Source of the DNA: Rhynochetos jubatus
Lineage: Eukaryota; Chordata; Aves; Eurypygiformes; Rhynochetidae
Direction: 5' to 3'
Assembly (NCBI GenBank): GCA_027574665.1
Contig: CM050651.1
Location: forward strand, 1,365,501 to 1,429,500
Length of the DNA: 64,000 bases
Under the pieces are notes generated by a model. It was not told the origin of the DNA. It made no database searches and saw only the letters and a list, made by a program, of their open reading frames with translations. The translations under genes were made by a program, and so were the position numbers. Positions within the stretch are counted from its first letter, which is position 1; every line of letters begins with the position of its first letter. Shown here one piece after another: positions 12,020 to 23,793 of this stretch.

Positions 12020-12999
12020 TGGTTGTCTGAAAATAATTTTGCTGTTCAAACTGCAGAAGGCACGAGAGGCATATATCAGACAGCAGCTGCCTGAATAGAA
12101 ATACTGCAAACTTTGAGAGTGCTGTGTGTGAAGCAAGCTGAAGCTCTTTCAAAGTACCGTCCTTATGATGACAGAAAGTCTCTTTACCACACGTAATTAT
12201 TTGTGTAAATGGAATTCTAGATTTCAATGTCTTGTTCTTCCCTTTTCTTTTTTTCTTCTGCTTTAGTTTGTATATTTCTTCTGGTTTACTTTGTTACTGC
12301 TATCTTTATTCAAATGAATACATGCAAGTAACATGTTTGCATATAGTAAGATTATTTCCTCCTTCCTCTGCTCTGACAAGCATGCAATTTACTGAATTAC
12401 AGAAACACGAAGCTGGATCACGTATAAAACATTCATCACAGATGTCTACTGGGTTCTAGGGGAAGGGCTTTCACAGCCTGTACTTAAATATCCTTAGAAG
12501 ATGTTTCTTTATCATTACATCGCTCACTGAAAGAGAAACAAATTACTTCTCTCCAGATAACAACTGATCCATGTCCTGCTTATCACAGCTTTTTATACTT
12601 GGAAAGTCAGATCTTCCCTCAGTATTTTCTTCCTGGGACAAACAAATCCTTCAAATCTCATCAATCACTTTAAAAAAAAAAAAAAAAAATCTGTTTCCTC
12701 TGTTTCTACCATTCTTTAAACATTTATCCTCATCCTTCTGCAAGCTTAGGCCACAGTATTTTGGCTGAGGTTTCCACAGCACCAGGCAGAGGAGAATAGT
12801 CATTTCCCATGTCCACTTAGCCTCTCCATCCCAGAACCTCTTTCGCTGGAGTGCAGGATGCACAAAATACTGGCAAAACATTTTTGCTTATACACTTTAA
12901 TCTCTAAATGATCCATTATATTACAGCCTCACAGAGAAAAATATGAATGTTCAAAATGCAGTGTGAGACTTTGTGGTAAACCCATGCTCATGTGTAGCT

Positions 13000-13017
13000 C
13001 CCACCCCACCCCCCCAC
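13000..13017. repeat. C-rich tract
   Basis: Plus-strand ccaccccaccccccc-type sequence. It is G-rich in the GAB1 transcript. Confidence 0.8.
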
Positions 13018-13099
13018 CTCTGCAATGCATTTTAAAAAGAAAGGTGCTACAAACCCAAACATTTTGCAGCTTCCACTTGAAAACAAGCAGCATTAGCTG

Positions 13100-13141
13100 A
13101 AAAAAAAAAAAAACCACAAAAAAACTAACCAAACCCCAACA
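13100..13141 (+). repeat. Poly-A followed by A/C-rich tail
   Basis: Fourteen A, then ACC- and AAAC-containing text ending at accccaac. It has the same design as the tract at 9262-9297. Confidence 0.8.
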
Positions 13142-15759
13142 CAGAAAGTACCCAGAGATCAGTTTACATAAGTAGAATTATTTAGCTTAAAAAACCCAAA
13201 TTTCCTTTATGTTTCAGTCTTGTAAGTTTAAAAGACCTAAATCACTGTAAACCTGTCCTTAGAAGGAAGGCCCTATAAAAAGCCATATAATATAACCATA
13301 ATGTAATCCTTACAGATTATGCTATACTATGATGCAATCAGAAAGCTGTAGGCTCAATGTCTTGTAAATATGACTAAAGAACAAATTTCTCTACCCAGTC
13401 CGGATACAAAGGTAACACTGCATATCTCTAGAATGAACAGATTTCATGTGCATACATCAAATTCTAGTTGGAAGATCACAACAAAGCATTACATAGTTTG
13501 AAATTACTGTGAATACTCATTTTTAAGAAAAGGAATAAAAGAAAATACAAACTTCACAACACAGGAATTTCTGAGTCTTCATTAAGTATGGAAAGAGCAG
13601 CTCAGAGCTAGTTTGAAGGGATCTTCATTTTCCTGGTCTCACCACAGCTATGATTAACTCTTTCTCCCTCTCTTCTCCCAACACCAAAACAACTACTCCA
13701 TATTCTTATTCTAATAGCACTAACCATCACCATCTTATAATTTTCTTCCTTGTAAATCCAAGGTGGCAGTTGGACTAAGCTTCCAAATGAACAGCAGCAG
13801 GAGCAACAAGGCCAATGATGCCTCTAGTTCTTGATCAAACCAAGGATGTCAATGACAGTCCTCTCTTAACAAGACGCTTAACGAGTCTGGCAAGAGATAT
13901 TTTGTCCAGCTTCAAAGAAAACGATCTTCCACTTCTATTAGACTAAAGGGAACACAAGTTATGTCCCATGCTATCTTTTCGTTTAGTTCCATACTAAAAT
14001 TACAGTGTTTTTTCATTGCCTGCAGTGAGCTTCAGCTACTCTTTAACTTTGTAAAATAAAGTGTAGGTTAACACAGTTTTTTACAAAGTATATTTATTAT
14101 TTGCTCTTCCATTAGTAGGAAGATTTATCTTGTAAAAGTAAGTACCTGGCAAAAACCAGACATACAGCAACTGATTTTCTCATTTTCCTTTTTTAATTCC
14201 TCCTCACATTGCAAGACATTACTAAACCTGTAAAACAGAAAGTACTGTCAACTCTCAGTTATGTAAAGGTGTTGGGCTAATTCAGATAAGCTAAAATGCC
14301 AAATATGAAACAGGCAGTGAGAGTATAATGGGGATAAGCTACTGATAGAATTGACTGAAGCAAAAACCAGTTTTGGTCCAAACAGCCAGTGAGGGCATAG
14401 TTAGTTCTTTCTGCACTCATAGTATGCTTCATCTTCAGTTCAACAGAAGATGTAACATCCACAGAAAATTACGGATTACACCATCTGTCAGCAAGTAAGG
14501 ACTCATGGCTTTGAGAGGCCCCTATCCTTCCATTCCACACAAGAAACGTGCTCCCTTGCACTCTCACCCACACAAGAGCTGCCTAGTTTGTCCCCAGAAC
14601 CAATGATTTCTGAGTACTCCTGCCCATGGCTGCACTGGTACACTAGCGTAGTATCCACCAAAAAGCAACCAATCTCTCCCATATGTAACGGGCGCCTGGC
14701 AGACTGAATAATGAATCACATGGCAACTCTTAGAAAAGTGCTGTGGGTGGTCTCAGTTATATTCAGGATGTCATGAAAATATGCTGGAACTGTCAAAACA
14801 AGTACCCTTTGCTGAATTTGCTGTAAAAGTGATAATTCATAGATGAAGCTTCTGTGACAAGAGTTTTAGTTCAGAACTGCAATAAGGAGAAAGAAAAGCG
14901 CTCCTCTTCAGAAACCAACAATGTTTCCCAGTCATTTTTGAAGATTTGGTAGAAGAAATGCAAGCCTTTTTTTCCCCCCTTTACCTCCCTCAATCCACAG
15001 TCCTACAAAAAACAGGGATTTAATTCTAGCCCTTTCAGTCAGGCATGCTTTATTTATAACACTCGTAACACTCCTATTTTAATCCTTTCTTGGGACTGGG
15101 CACAGAGCTATAGCAAGTCATGCATTCCACTAATCTCCACAAGGAATGCAGGAATAATAAGTAAATAAATAAGGATGGATTCAGGACAAGCAATGGCCAC
15201 ATGGTATTTGTAGGAATTAAACACACCATCCTGTTTCCTACAAGCTGCTTTCACACAATGTCTATTTTGGTAGGATTAGAGCTGGATAGTAGAGAACTAC
15301 AAGTTATTTTTTTGTTTGTTTCTGCTGGTGGGGGGTGGATTATTTTTTTTTTTCAAGTTGCAAAGCAGACAGAGAAACAGTAACATTAGAAACCTGCTAT
15401 CTTGCACTCATTCCTGCTTGCATAACCATATGTTTTTATACCAATTGGGATTCCTCTGGTGATTATGATGATCTTCTGTTTTGCATGATTTTTCTTCAAG
15501 GTTTTTTCCCTATACTCTCAAGACCTAACATCATGCAAAACACAAGAGCATCATCCAAGTCCTATGGTACACTTAATTTGTAAGAAACTCTTAATATCTC
15601 CCTGTGTTCTGCTTACTTTTTTTCCAGAGTAGCAACTAAGTTTCATAGCCATTGCTTACAAGTGTTAAAACTTATTCCAGCTAAACATAGTTATCTGATC
15701 TTTGAAATATTCTTTGCATGTAGGCATTGCACTTTCTCAGAAAAACCAAAAGAACTTAC

Positions 15760-16054
15760 CCTCATCTGTAGGGTTGAACCCACAGATATCACAGATGCAT
15801 CGAACCCACTTATTCATCTCCTCCTCGCTGTCTGCCACCAAATAGAAAACTCTGTCTATAGTGTTGATATCAAAAATATAACTGTTTTCAAACTCTTTTT
15901 TGTTGAAAGTTAATCCAGCATCCACTTGTTGACACAAATTTAAGTCAATAATACGGATAGGCTTCTTGGCATGGTCATTTTTGTAGTATTCCAATACATC
16001 TGGATCCCCTGTTAAACGGCCACTGCGAAGCACAAACCATCTTCTCTTCCATGC
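15760..16054 (-). CDS. GAB1: GAB1 exon 2: most of the PH domain (partial CDS)
   Basis: GAB1 is a cytoplasmic docking adaptor. Its PH domain binds PI(3,4,5)P3 and brings it to the membrane below receptor tyrosine kinases such as MET and EGFR. The minus strand encodes [17 protein letters not shown], then [34 protein letters not shown] and [20 protein letters not shown], matching recalled human GAB1 nearly residue for residue (about 25-122). The basic KRRW stretch, with the equivalent of R29 used in lipid binding, and the Trp of the C-terminal PH helix are present. Differences from human include QQVDAG for EQVDAG and DRVFYLV for DRIFYLV. The acceptor is a pyrimidine-rich tract ending ttttcag before GCATGG. 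The donor is GAGG|GTAAGT, with GT at 15759-15758. Length is 295 nt: 98 codons plus the first base of an Asp codon finished by exon 3. An open frame continues past the donor to about 15737 but is intronic. The first ~24 residues lie in an upstream exon not seen here. Confidence 0.97.
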
Positions 16055-19000
16055 CTGAAAATTGGAAAGAGAAAAAAAAAAAAAAGAAAAATTATAAGGA
16101 CGAAATTGTATTTTTATACTGTTACCTTTTGCATGTGGTTCAACCTGGGTTGAACAGTGATAGTAAGTAGTTCAAGTAGAATTCTAAGAGATTACACACC
16201 AGTTCACCAGTTGCCTACATTTAACACAATCTATTTATGTATTGATAGAGCAGTGGACCAGAGGATTAGTGAATTTGTATGTCAAAGTTTATTTCTGCAT
16301 CTGAGCTTTGTTTCTAAGAATTTTACATAATTAAATCACTGTTTACAAAATAAGAAATGATTAATCCAGTCAAGAAAAAAAGGGGTGAGGGAAACAGAAG
16401 AGGAGAAGAAGGCACACACAAAACACTTCTGAAGGAAGGTGGCACAGGCGTGGGGAAAACAAAATAAAATATATCTTTTAAGTACTCCATAGTGTCTCAT
16501 TCCAAGTATCTTCTGTTTTCAGCTGACGCATTTTAACTCCAAATTTTTTCACCAAAACTCAACGACAGAATCCTGCATTTAAAGAACAGACAATGTTCAC
16601 ATGGTATGTTCACCTCAATGTTAGGGGAACTGTCCACTCAGAACGTCACAATGTTTCTACAATAGTACTTCTTACAGAAAAATAGCTACATTATTTTATT
16701 GGAAACTGTCAAGAGAAATGGGGATGGAGAGAACAACCAATCATTCTTGTTCTGCTGCATAAAACCAGTCTCTGTGGAAGGTATATCCACGGAAAAAATA
16801 CCAGTCTTCTGATGCTGCAGACAGGAAAAAAAACTGGCCCAAAAGAAAAGCACAACTAAAATGCTTCATCTTCCAAGTAATGCTCAGCTGCCTTTCACTC
16901 CCATGGGCCTCCATCGCTCAGAATCTTTGGCGAGAATTATACCAACTCAAACCAAGATACCAAGTTTTGCGTACAACTGTCTAAGCATTACCAACAGCAT
17001 CTTTGTTGCCCTATTTAGCTGCATTTTGGTTCCTCAGCTCTAATAGCAATACAGCAGTTTATGCTGTAAGTTTCCTTATAGGCACAAACACTGGGATAAT
17101 GGGCACAGCAGAAGAAACTAGACATACTGCCAACTGCCCACTAGAAGAGCTGCCCTGCGTTCAGTCAGAAATCTGGAAGCAGAGCCTGGACACAGTGGGG
17201 AGCCATCACTATTTCGTACTTAGTTTTATGCTTTTCAGCAAAGTTGGAGATCAAAGGAAGCCAAAGCAGTAGCCAAGCCACTGCATGTTACACTGCAGAC
17301 TCAAACCATGCCCCAAGGCACCCCATTTAAAACTTCTTCAGGATATTCAAACAAGGTCACCAGAAAATCCTTTGGAAGGACCAAAAAGCCCCAAAAAACA
17401 ACAGAAGAAATTACAAAAAAATAAGAGGTGCGTTGTCCTTTTGGCCAGCCCTGGCTGCACACTAATCAAGAAAGGAATGAAATCAAGGATGGTCCCAGAA
17501 GAGGTCAAGTTGTGTGATGTTCTTTACACGCTGGGATACAGCTTTGAAAACAACAGTTCCTTACTCTGCATTAGGAAAACGTTCAGACCATTTTCTTGAG
17601 GCACAAGATTGTTTCCATTTCATTTTTTCTGTAGCTGTTACCTTCAAACTAGCAGAGAGAGGACATAAAGGACAAAGAGCGAAAACTGCACTGCCATCTT
17701 CCAGCTCCGAACCAGCACCGTCAGCATTGCACTAGAGACTCACAAAAAACTCATTGTCAAGGGGGCATGCCTTTTTTGGTTATCAAGCTTAGGAAGCTAT
17801 TATGAAAAGATAATACAGAAAACAGGAGAAAGGGAAAAATGCCAGACAGCTTAATTAAGGCTTGTGATCCATTCTCCGGCTACCAAGCCTCTAAAAGTTA
17901 TTTGATTTTAAGATAACTTTTATATTTTATAAAACAAGTATATTTATTGCAGTTGTTGATACAGCATCTGATCTGCCTTTAAACGTTGAACAGTGTGAAT
18001 CAAGTCCAGGTCTCGAGCAACTATTTCCATGGTAAGTTTAACTGGGTGAACAGTAAAACACAAAACTATAAGATGTAACAGATGCTCACACTAGAAACGT
18101 AAACTGAAGGAGGTTCACGTTCTAGCAGCAGCGCTGATAAACACTGTTTAACAGCAGCCCAAAAACACTGGCAAACTTTATTTTGTTTCCTGTTTCCAAA
18201 TCAAGTGACAACTTAGATTTCTGGGACAACAGGAAACTTCAATACCAGAGGCTTTCTCTCTCCAGACAAGGTCGATCACAGATAACTGTTACAAACCAAA
18301 CTGCAAAACACCATTGCCTCAGACATTACCTTTATATTCAACCTCAGCCTTCAGTCATTCAAATGAAATTTTCAGAGCTTAAGTCAGGAGGAAAAATATT
18401 AGATAGGAGAGGGACAAGAGTAATTGAGAAGCACGATGCATTTTTTTTTCTCATGATTTGTGTTAAAAACCAACAACAAAAATCAACTCTGTGTCAACCA
18501 AGCATGCCTATTCTAGAAGCTTTTCTAGTACTGCGTTAAGAAGTGAATAATTCTTAGCAATCCTGACAATCTCTGTTGAGCATTAGTGAGTAAAATAGGA
18601 CTTTTAAAGATTCAGAAAATCAACTAGCTAAACAGGATATGCTTTCAGCCCTTCGGGCTACAAAACAGCAACTCTGAAATACTTAAAACATTGAATTTAG
18701 CCTACCAGCACCTGCTACTATTTTTGAAGAGTTTTCACATAGTGCATATGTGAATGTTTATTTCAGTCATATAATGAGTCACACTCACTGAAACTGGCAC
18801 AGATTATATTCAAAACCAAAAGCAATTCCATAAACTACACACTAATAAGGCAGATACAAAGGTTCTCTGGATTACAGTACAAAGCACAATTTAGCAGCAG
18901 AATAAAGCTTAAAGCTAGACCAGCAAACTGAGATCAGCACTCTTGCTAATCATAGTACAAAAGCGCTTCTATATTTCTTCAAAGTGCAAAATGAGCCCAC

Positions 19001-19784
19001 ATAAATCACTCTTTGTTATTTGAAAATATCTGGGATTCTTACAGCTTGATCTATTTTTAACATTTCAGTATTTGTCATAATGAAAGCTGTATACTGCCTC
19101 ACTGAAGTACAGAATACTGTGCTATATGTGTAAGGAAGAGTGCATTTTCTTTTACAGGGCACATTACAGACTATTTCTCATAATCACCAAAAACAATGCA
19201 ACTGGTTTACGTCACAGCAAAACTACAGGTACTGTCACGTTACTGATGTTATCAGCCATACATTATCAAACACTGGTTTTCTGTGCTAAAAGTCAACCGT
19301 GTTAAGTTTGAGAAGTCAAAAAAATAGTTAGTATGGTATTTAAATGTTTTGTTGCATTACCAGTATCATTTATGTCTGGAAAGGCATTTGAGCAAACAGA
19401 GGTGGGCCTTTTTTTAAAGATTTTGTCTCATATATACAAAATGTGTGTTATTAATATAAATAGAGGGTTTAAAATTGTATTTTATAACTATAGTAACACC
19501 TACTTACAAAACACACTGCATACAGATCAAATAGTTAATTCAGAAGTAAAATTGTTCCTTTGAAAAGCGTCATATGGCAAACGTCATGGGAATCAAGTTC
19601 ACCAAAAGCCTGTGTAGGCTTTGTAACTCATTACACAACAAAGTTTAATGAGGTTTGTTGCTTTTGTTTCAGACTAAGAAAAGCCTTGTGTGCCTTTCAG
19701 CTTGTTTTCTCCTTCAAGCTGCAAAGCGTATCAGCTGGCCTAACACAGGACATCAGCGTTCTTGCCAAACATTGTCCTGTTTGT

Positions 19785-19816
19785 ATCATGAGACCATCAT
19801 ATCATGAGACCATCAT
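19785..19816. repeat. Perfect 16-bp tandem duplication
   Basis: The unit atcatgagaccatcat occurs twice in direct succession without mismatch (19785-19800 and 19801-19816). Complete identity suggests a recent slippage or duplication event. Confidence 0.95.
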
Positions 19817-22562
19817 AACTACAGAAACAAGCTTGTTTGCTTGTTTTTGAGGTAGTTGAAAATGTGACAAGCTGTTCACCCACAGAGCATCTAATGATCA
19901 AAGGAATAGTGGAATTCTGTATTTTTCACATGATGTTTTGAATAGGTTATAAAGCAAAATAAGAAATTCCTACAACTAGTTTTTCCACTCACATATGTGC
20001 AAACTGCTGATTTAAGTGTGAGTGAATCTGCTAAGTGAATTAGCAGTGTTGGGGTTTAATTATTTTATTTTTTTTTTAAATGAGAACTGTAGCTATACCT
20101 GTATGAAGTACATAGGATTTACAACATAATCTCCTTACAAGAGGCGTGACTGTTGAAAAAGTAAACATTAAGAGATCCATAGCTACAACATTTATATATT
20201 TCCCCTCCCTCCCCATCATATATATTGAAGATGTACCTCATTCAGCTGCTGGCTTTAGTTCAAAGATGTAGGATGTATGTGTAAATGGACAGGGAAAGGA
20301 AGGAGGAAGGGGCAGGAAAGAGTAGATAATTTACACTTATATTTTCAAAAGGATGTAAGCTTCCATTTGGATCCTCTTAAGCTGTTGCTCAAGCGACCAA
20401 AATAATTACATGAAGTGTTTAAATAAAAGGTTAAAAATGTTAAACATAGGAATCTTTTCTGGACAATTTTTTTTTTTTTATTTAAACAAAATTTGCTCTC
20501 ATGTGGTCAAATAACTGCTCACTGAGAAACTGGTCAGTTGTCCTTTTTTATTTTATTAATTATAATTACCCATAATCCTCATGTCATTTAAAGCTGATTT
20601 TCCCCGTCTAGCACATTTACCCCTTTTTTTCCTTCTGAGTAGCAGCCAGTCAGAAAAACTTCAAAACTGTTGAGCACTGGCTATGCCAAGGAAGGTATCA
20701 CATCCTGCTCCAGTCATACCACTTATAAATCCTTCCCCCATGTATGACCAGTAGACCCAGTAATAAAATTACAAATCTCAGATTTTCCTTCTCATCTCTC
20801 AAGAGCTCAGACATTTGTGCTGACGTTTTCATCTCTACTCTAGAGTACTTTAAAAGGGCAGTATTTGTTATCTTCCTTTCCCAGTGAAGTCAACTAAGAC
20901 TTGGAAGAAAGAAGCAACTTACCCAGGGGCTAAGGGAAGGATCCAAAATAACACTTGTTGTTTTACAAACACATGACAGAATGTTTCCTTGCTCCCAAAG
21001 AACTCTGCAGAAGCCATGCAGACTGCAAACCAGGGAGAAGTTGGGGAGGGGTGGAGGGGGGCAGCGGGGAAGACAGCCCAAGGTCACTTCAGAATTCTCT
21101 CCTGGACATTTGTTCAAGTCCTGAACCTACTGTTGAGGTCTTTTCACTTGTCTGCTGGGGTCCAGATTTGATTTTCTTTATGCTTTGTGCTCCCATCTAT
21201 CTAACCTATCCCACTCCTTTTACCATTTTTCCAACTGCAAAGGTTCAACAACAGTGAAACTGGTACACGTCTCTGACAAACAACTGGAAGAAGCATCACA
21301 AACAGAAGTTGAGTATTTCTTCTTCTTTTTGCCTCCACATTTCTGGTGTCCAGTTCTGTTCACTACAGCCAACAAACACACCTGTGGCACAGCTTCACCA
21401 ACTCCTGCATTAGAGCTGTGTTTTGCATACCATTAGAAGCTCAAGTGAAATAAAAAAGTGTTCCTTCACACTATGCTGCTTTTTAAAGCAACCTGTTTGT
21501 GGTAGGCATAGACCAGTGACAACTGTCACTGATGAGCTTCATCTCACAAGGCACATACTGGAGGACTACTAGGAAGTAGCCATAAGAGTTCACGTTTTGT
21601 AACAGTACTTCAAGCACAGAACTTTACTTGTTCCACTTGCTAGTCTTCCAGCTTGCAGAACTAACTCCAACATGGTGGAATTTCAAAATTTAGGCTGACA
21701 TTTTCCAGAAGAAATTAACACTTGTGTATTTCTACATAAAAATAAATTAAGAGGTGTTTTGCAGAAAGCATTTTATGTTGTTTTTTTTTTTAAAGCCGTA
21801 TCATGAGCACTGGAACTGAAAAATATGTAATGACTATTTACTTCTGAAAACCATAACACCTACTGGCATCTGCCATCCTCTTCCCTAAAAACAATGCCCT
21901 TTTTTTTTTTTTTAAATGTAAGGCAGAAGTACTAAACTGCGCATAAAAAAGTGTTTTTAGTGTCTTAATTCTAACAGCAGAAACCGCATTTCCAAGACTT
22001 GACAATGGTCCAAACATTCTACTTTTAGTAGTGTTAAATACCACGAAGTGTAAACAGATGGCTACAAAATAAACAAATGTGACACAAGGAAAATACTGAA
22101 TACATTGCGACCTTCTTTAAATACTTAAGACTTGTTTTCCAGGAAGCACCATCTTTTCTCACTGAGCAAAATAAGGAAAAAACAGTCTCAGTGGAAGTTT
22201 CCACTCTCCTGGCCATCATCCTGATCATCTGTTCCGCATACACACAAGGCCAAAATTTCCTGTTTTCAAACTATTGTCACCATTTTCTAGTCTTGTGCAG
22301 TCAATTCTAACTTTAGCTTGTTAAATAAACAAATGAAAATACTGAAAATACAGCAGAACAATACTTCCACACAGATTTACTCTCAGCACTGTTTCATAAC
22401 TGACATTCCAGAACATGCAGTAGTCTCCCATTACACCACTAATTAAAGTATAAAAAAAGGCACAAAATACAACTCTCTATAGCACTAACTGCTGCTTTAT
22501 TTTGTGAATTTGAAACTGATTATTTTCATAGTCCTTTCCATTTTGCTTGGGGATCCTTGTTC

Positions 22563-22579
22563 TTTTTTTTTTTTTTTTT
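22563..22579. repeat. Poly-T tract
   Basis: Seventeen T on the plus strand, therefore poly-A in the GAB1 transcript. No associated element was recognised. Confidence 0.9.
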
Positions 22580-22739
22580 CTAATTTTAAAGCCTTATGCC
22601 TAGTCCCAGTGTAGTTGTGCAGCCAGGTCTATATTATCTAATTCACATTAAACTGATCCTTATGAATGGTAGCATCAGGCACTTCAGTAAATACTTACTT
22701 TTCTGCAGTATGTCAGAAGTTTCCTAATGGCAAGCACAA

Positions 22740-22930
22740 ATTTCTTTCTGCCCTACTCCTGCACACCAGAGAATTACCCTTCACCACAGGAAAACCGATT
22801 CAGAGAGCTGTAGAGAGCAATAAAGCAGATCTGCAGCAGAGCCAGGACCTGAGTCTTCATTTCACTGTCTCCAAGCTAGGACCAGTGACCAGATCATCCC
22901 TCCTCCCACATCATCTTTACCACTTCTTGT
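22740..22930 (+). mobile_element. Possible ancient MIR/CORE-SINE-like tail
   Basis: The plus strand reads gcagagccaggacctgagtc, then ctgtctccaagct, then a gaccagatcatccctcctcc-like end. This follows the order of the conserved 3' half of old amniote SINEs, whose text is of the type 'gcagagccaggaatagaac..gtctcctgactcccag..ccactagaccatcct'. The 5' part is not recognisable and boundaries are guesses. Confidence 0.45.
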
Positions 22931-22934
22931 ACCT

Positions 22935-23600
22935 ATAAATATTCTGTTGTTTCTGATCACTTGCAGACCTAACTTTTCACTTCTAGTTCTACTTCACACC
23001 ACCCACCACCCTGCGTGGCTAAGCCGTAAGTCCCTAACAATCTTGCCAGCCACATGTTTCCTATCCCAGATATTAGCTTTGCCATCTCTTCCCACTGCTT
23101 CGTCAGCAATGAAAATGTGACAATTGTCACAGCATGACATTTGTCATGGCATAAGGAGAAGTGTATCTGTTGGAGGCCCCTTACCTACACACCTGCATGG
23201 CCTTGGGTTTGCTGCCCTGTTTCTCAGAACATTTCCAAAATCTGGTCTTTTCGCCTCTAATCATGAGCACATTCTAATCATCTCCCTGCCTAGCCATTCC
23301 CATATCCATCCTATTAAAACTAATACTGCCAGGACATTCTCCCTTCTCTCATTCCGATCACATCATCTTTTAAAGTTCTCCCTTTACCAACCTGATTTAT
23401 TGCAGTTTTGATCCTATTTATTTTTAGGCTTTTTCTTCTTAGGAAATTCAGTACATTTACTTGACTCCCTTTCTCTTGCAAGTTACCTCCTATAGCTTTG
23501 CGCTCCTACTGATACCACATTTGGTTCATTTTTCCTTCTCTCCTGCATCTCTCCTTTCTTCAGCTTCTGAAGGGTCCCCAAATCAATAAGCAAGGGCATG
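22935..23600 (+). repeat. Pyrimidine-rich segment, possible ancient repeat
   Basis: C/T-rich plus-strand sequence with recurrent CTCC, CTTC and CTCTC words (for example ccttctctcctgcatctctc). The composition is like that of 10640-11510. Apart from the palindrome pair at 23116-23148 it contains nothing else identifiable. Confidence 0.25.
23116..23148. promoter_or_regulatory. Two adjacent TGACA/TGTCA palindromes (candidate TALE homeodomain sites)
   Basis: The first palindrome, tgtgacaattgtcaca (23116-23131), is perfect. One base later comes catgacatttgtcatg (23133-23148), with 7-bp arms around a 2-base centre. Both contain a 12-mer of form TGACAnnTGTCA (23118-23129 and 23135-23146), with centres 17 bp apart. 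TALE homeodomain proteins of the TGIF, PKNOX and MEIS group prefer TGACAGCTGTCA-type inverted sites. Binding here is inference only. Confidence 0.35.
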
Positions 23601-23735
23601 ACATCTTTCTTCAGATTCCTACTGAAGGTCAGCCTCTTTGATAGTATTTACAATCACCCAAACAAATTACAATTCGGCTTTGCACCAGATAAATTTATTT
23701 AAAAAGTAATGGGTTTGTGTGTTCATGAGACATCA

Positions 23736-23793
23736 ATTTGGGTTTTGTTTGTTTGTGGTGGGGTTTTTTTGTTTGTTTGGTCTGGGTTTTTTT
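23736..23793. repeat. T/G-rich low-complexity tract
   Basis: Plus-strand GGGTTTTGTTTGTTTGTGG-like sequence followed by GTTTTTTTGTTTGTTTGG-like sequence. It is closely similar in style to the tracts at 5426 and 53401. Confidence 0.85.

Larger units (their letters stand above)
4786..15759 (-). other. GAB1: GAB1 intron 2 (complete, 10,974 bp)
   Basis: The intron runs from the GTAAGT donor after exon 2 (15759) to the TAG acceptor before exon 3 (4786). It contains a T/G-rich tract (5426-5532), an ancient LINE 3' remnant (about 7100-7465), a GA-rich stretch (7000-7033), poly-C (7966-7984), poly-G (9986-10011), A-rich tracts near 9262, 12002, 12672 and 13100, and a pyrimidine-rich segment (about 10640-11510). 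The stretches 5533-6999, 7990-9220, 10030-10640 and 13145-15759 show nothing I could identify beyond AT-rich intronic sequence. Reading frames here are short and have no recognisable family. Confidence 0.93.

Noticed and set aside
11784-12227. Minus-strand open frame of 147 codons
   Set aside because: It crosses a poly-A/poly-T run (FFFFF stretch) and shows no family resemblance or splice context.
15737-15759. Continuation of the GAB1 PH-domain frame past residue 123 (KFFWFF end)
   Set aside because: The clear GTAAGT donor at 15759 and the exact codon join with exon 3 show this part is intronic.
20881-20960. Weak resemblance to the core of an old SINE (agcaacttacccaggggc)
   Set aside because: Only one short stretch matches and the rest does not follow the expected order.
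23116-23148. Reading the adjacent palindromes as a transcription terminator or a CRISPR-like repeat
   Set aside because: The window is a vertebrate intron. There are only two units, no spacer array, and no U-tract, so neither idea fits.
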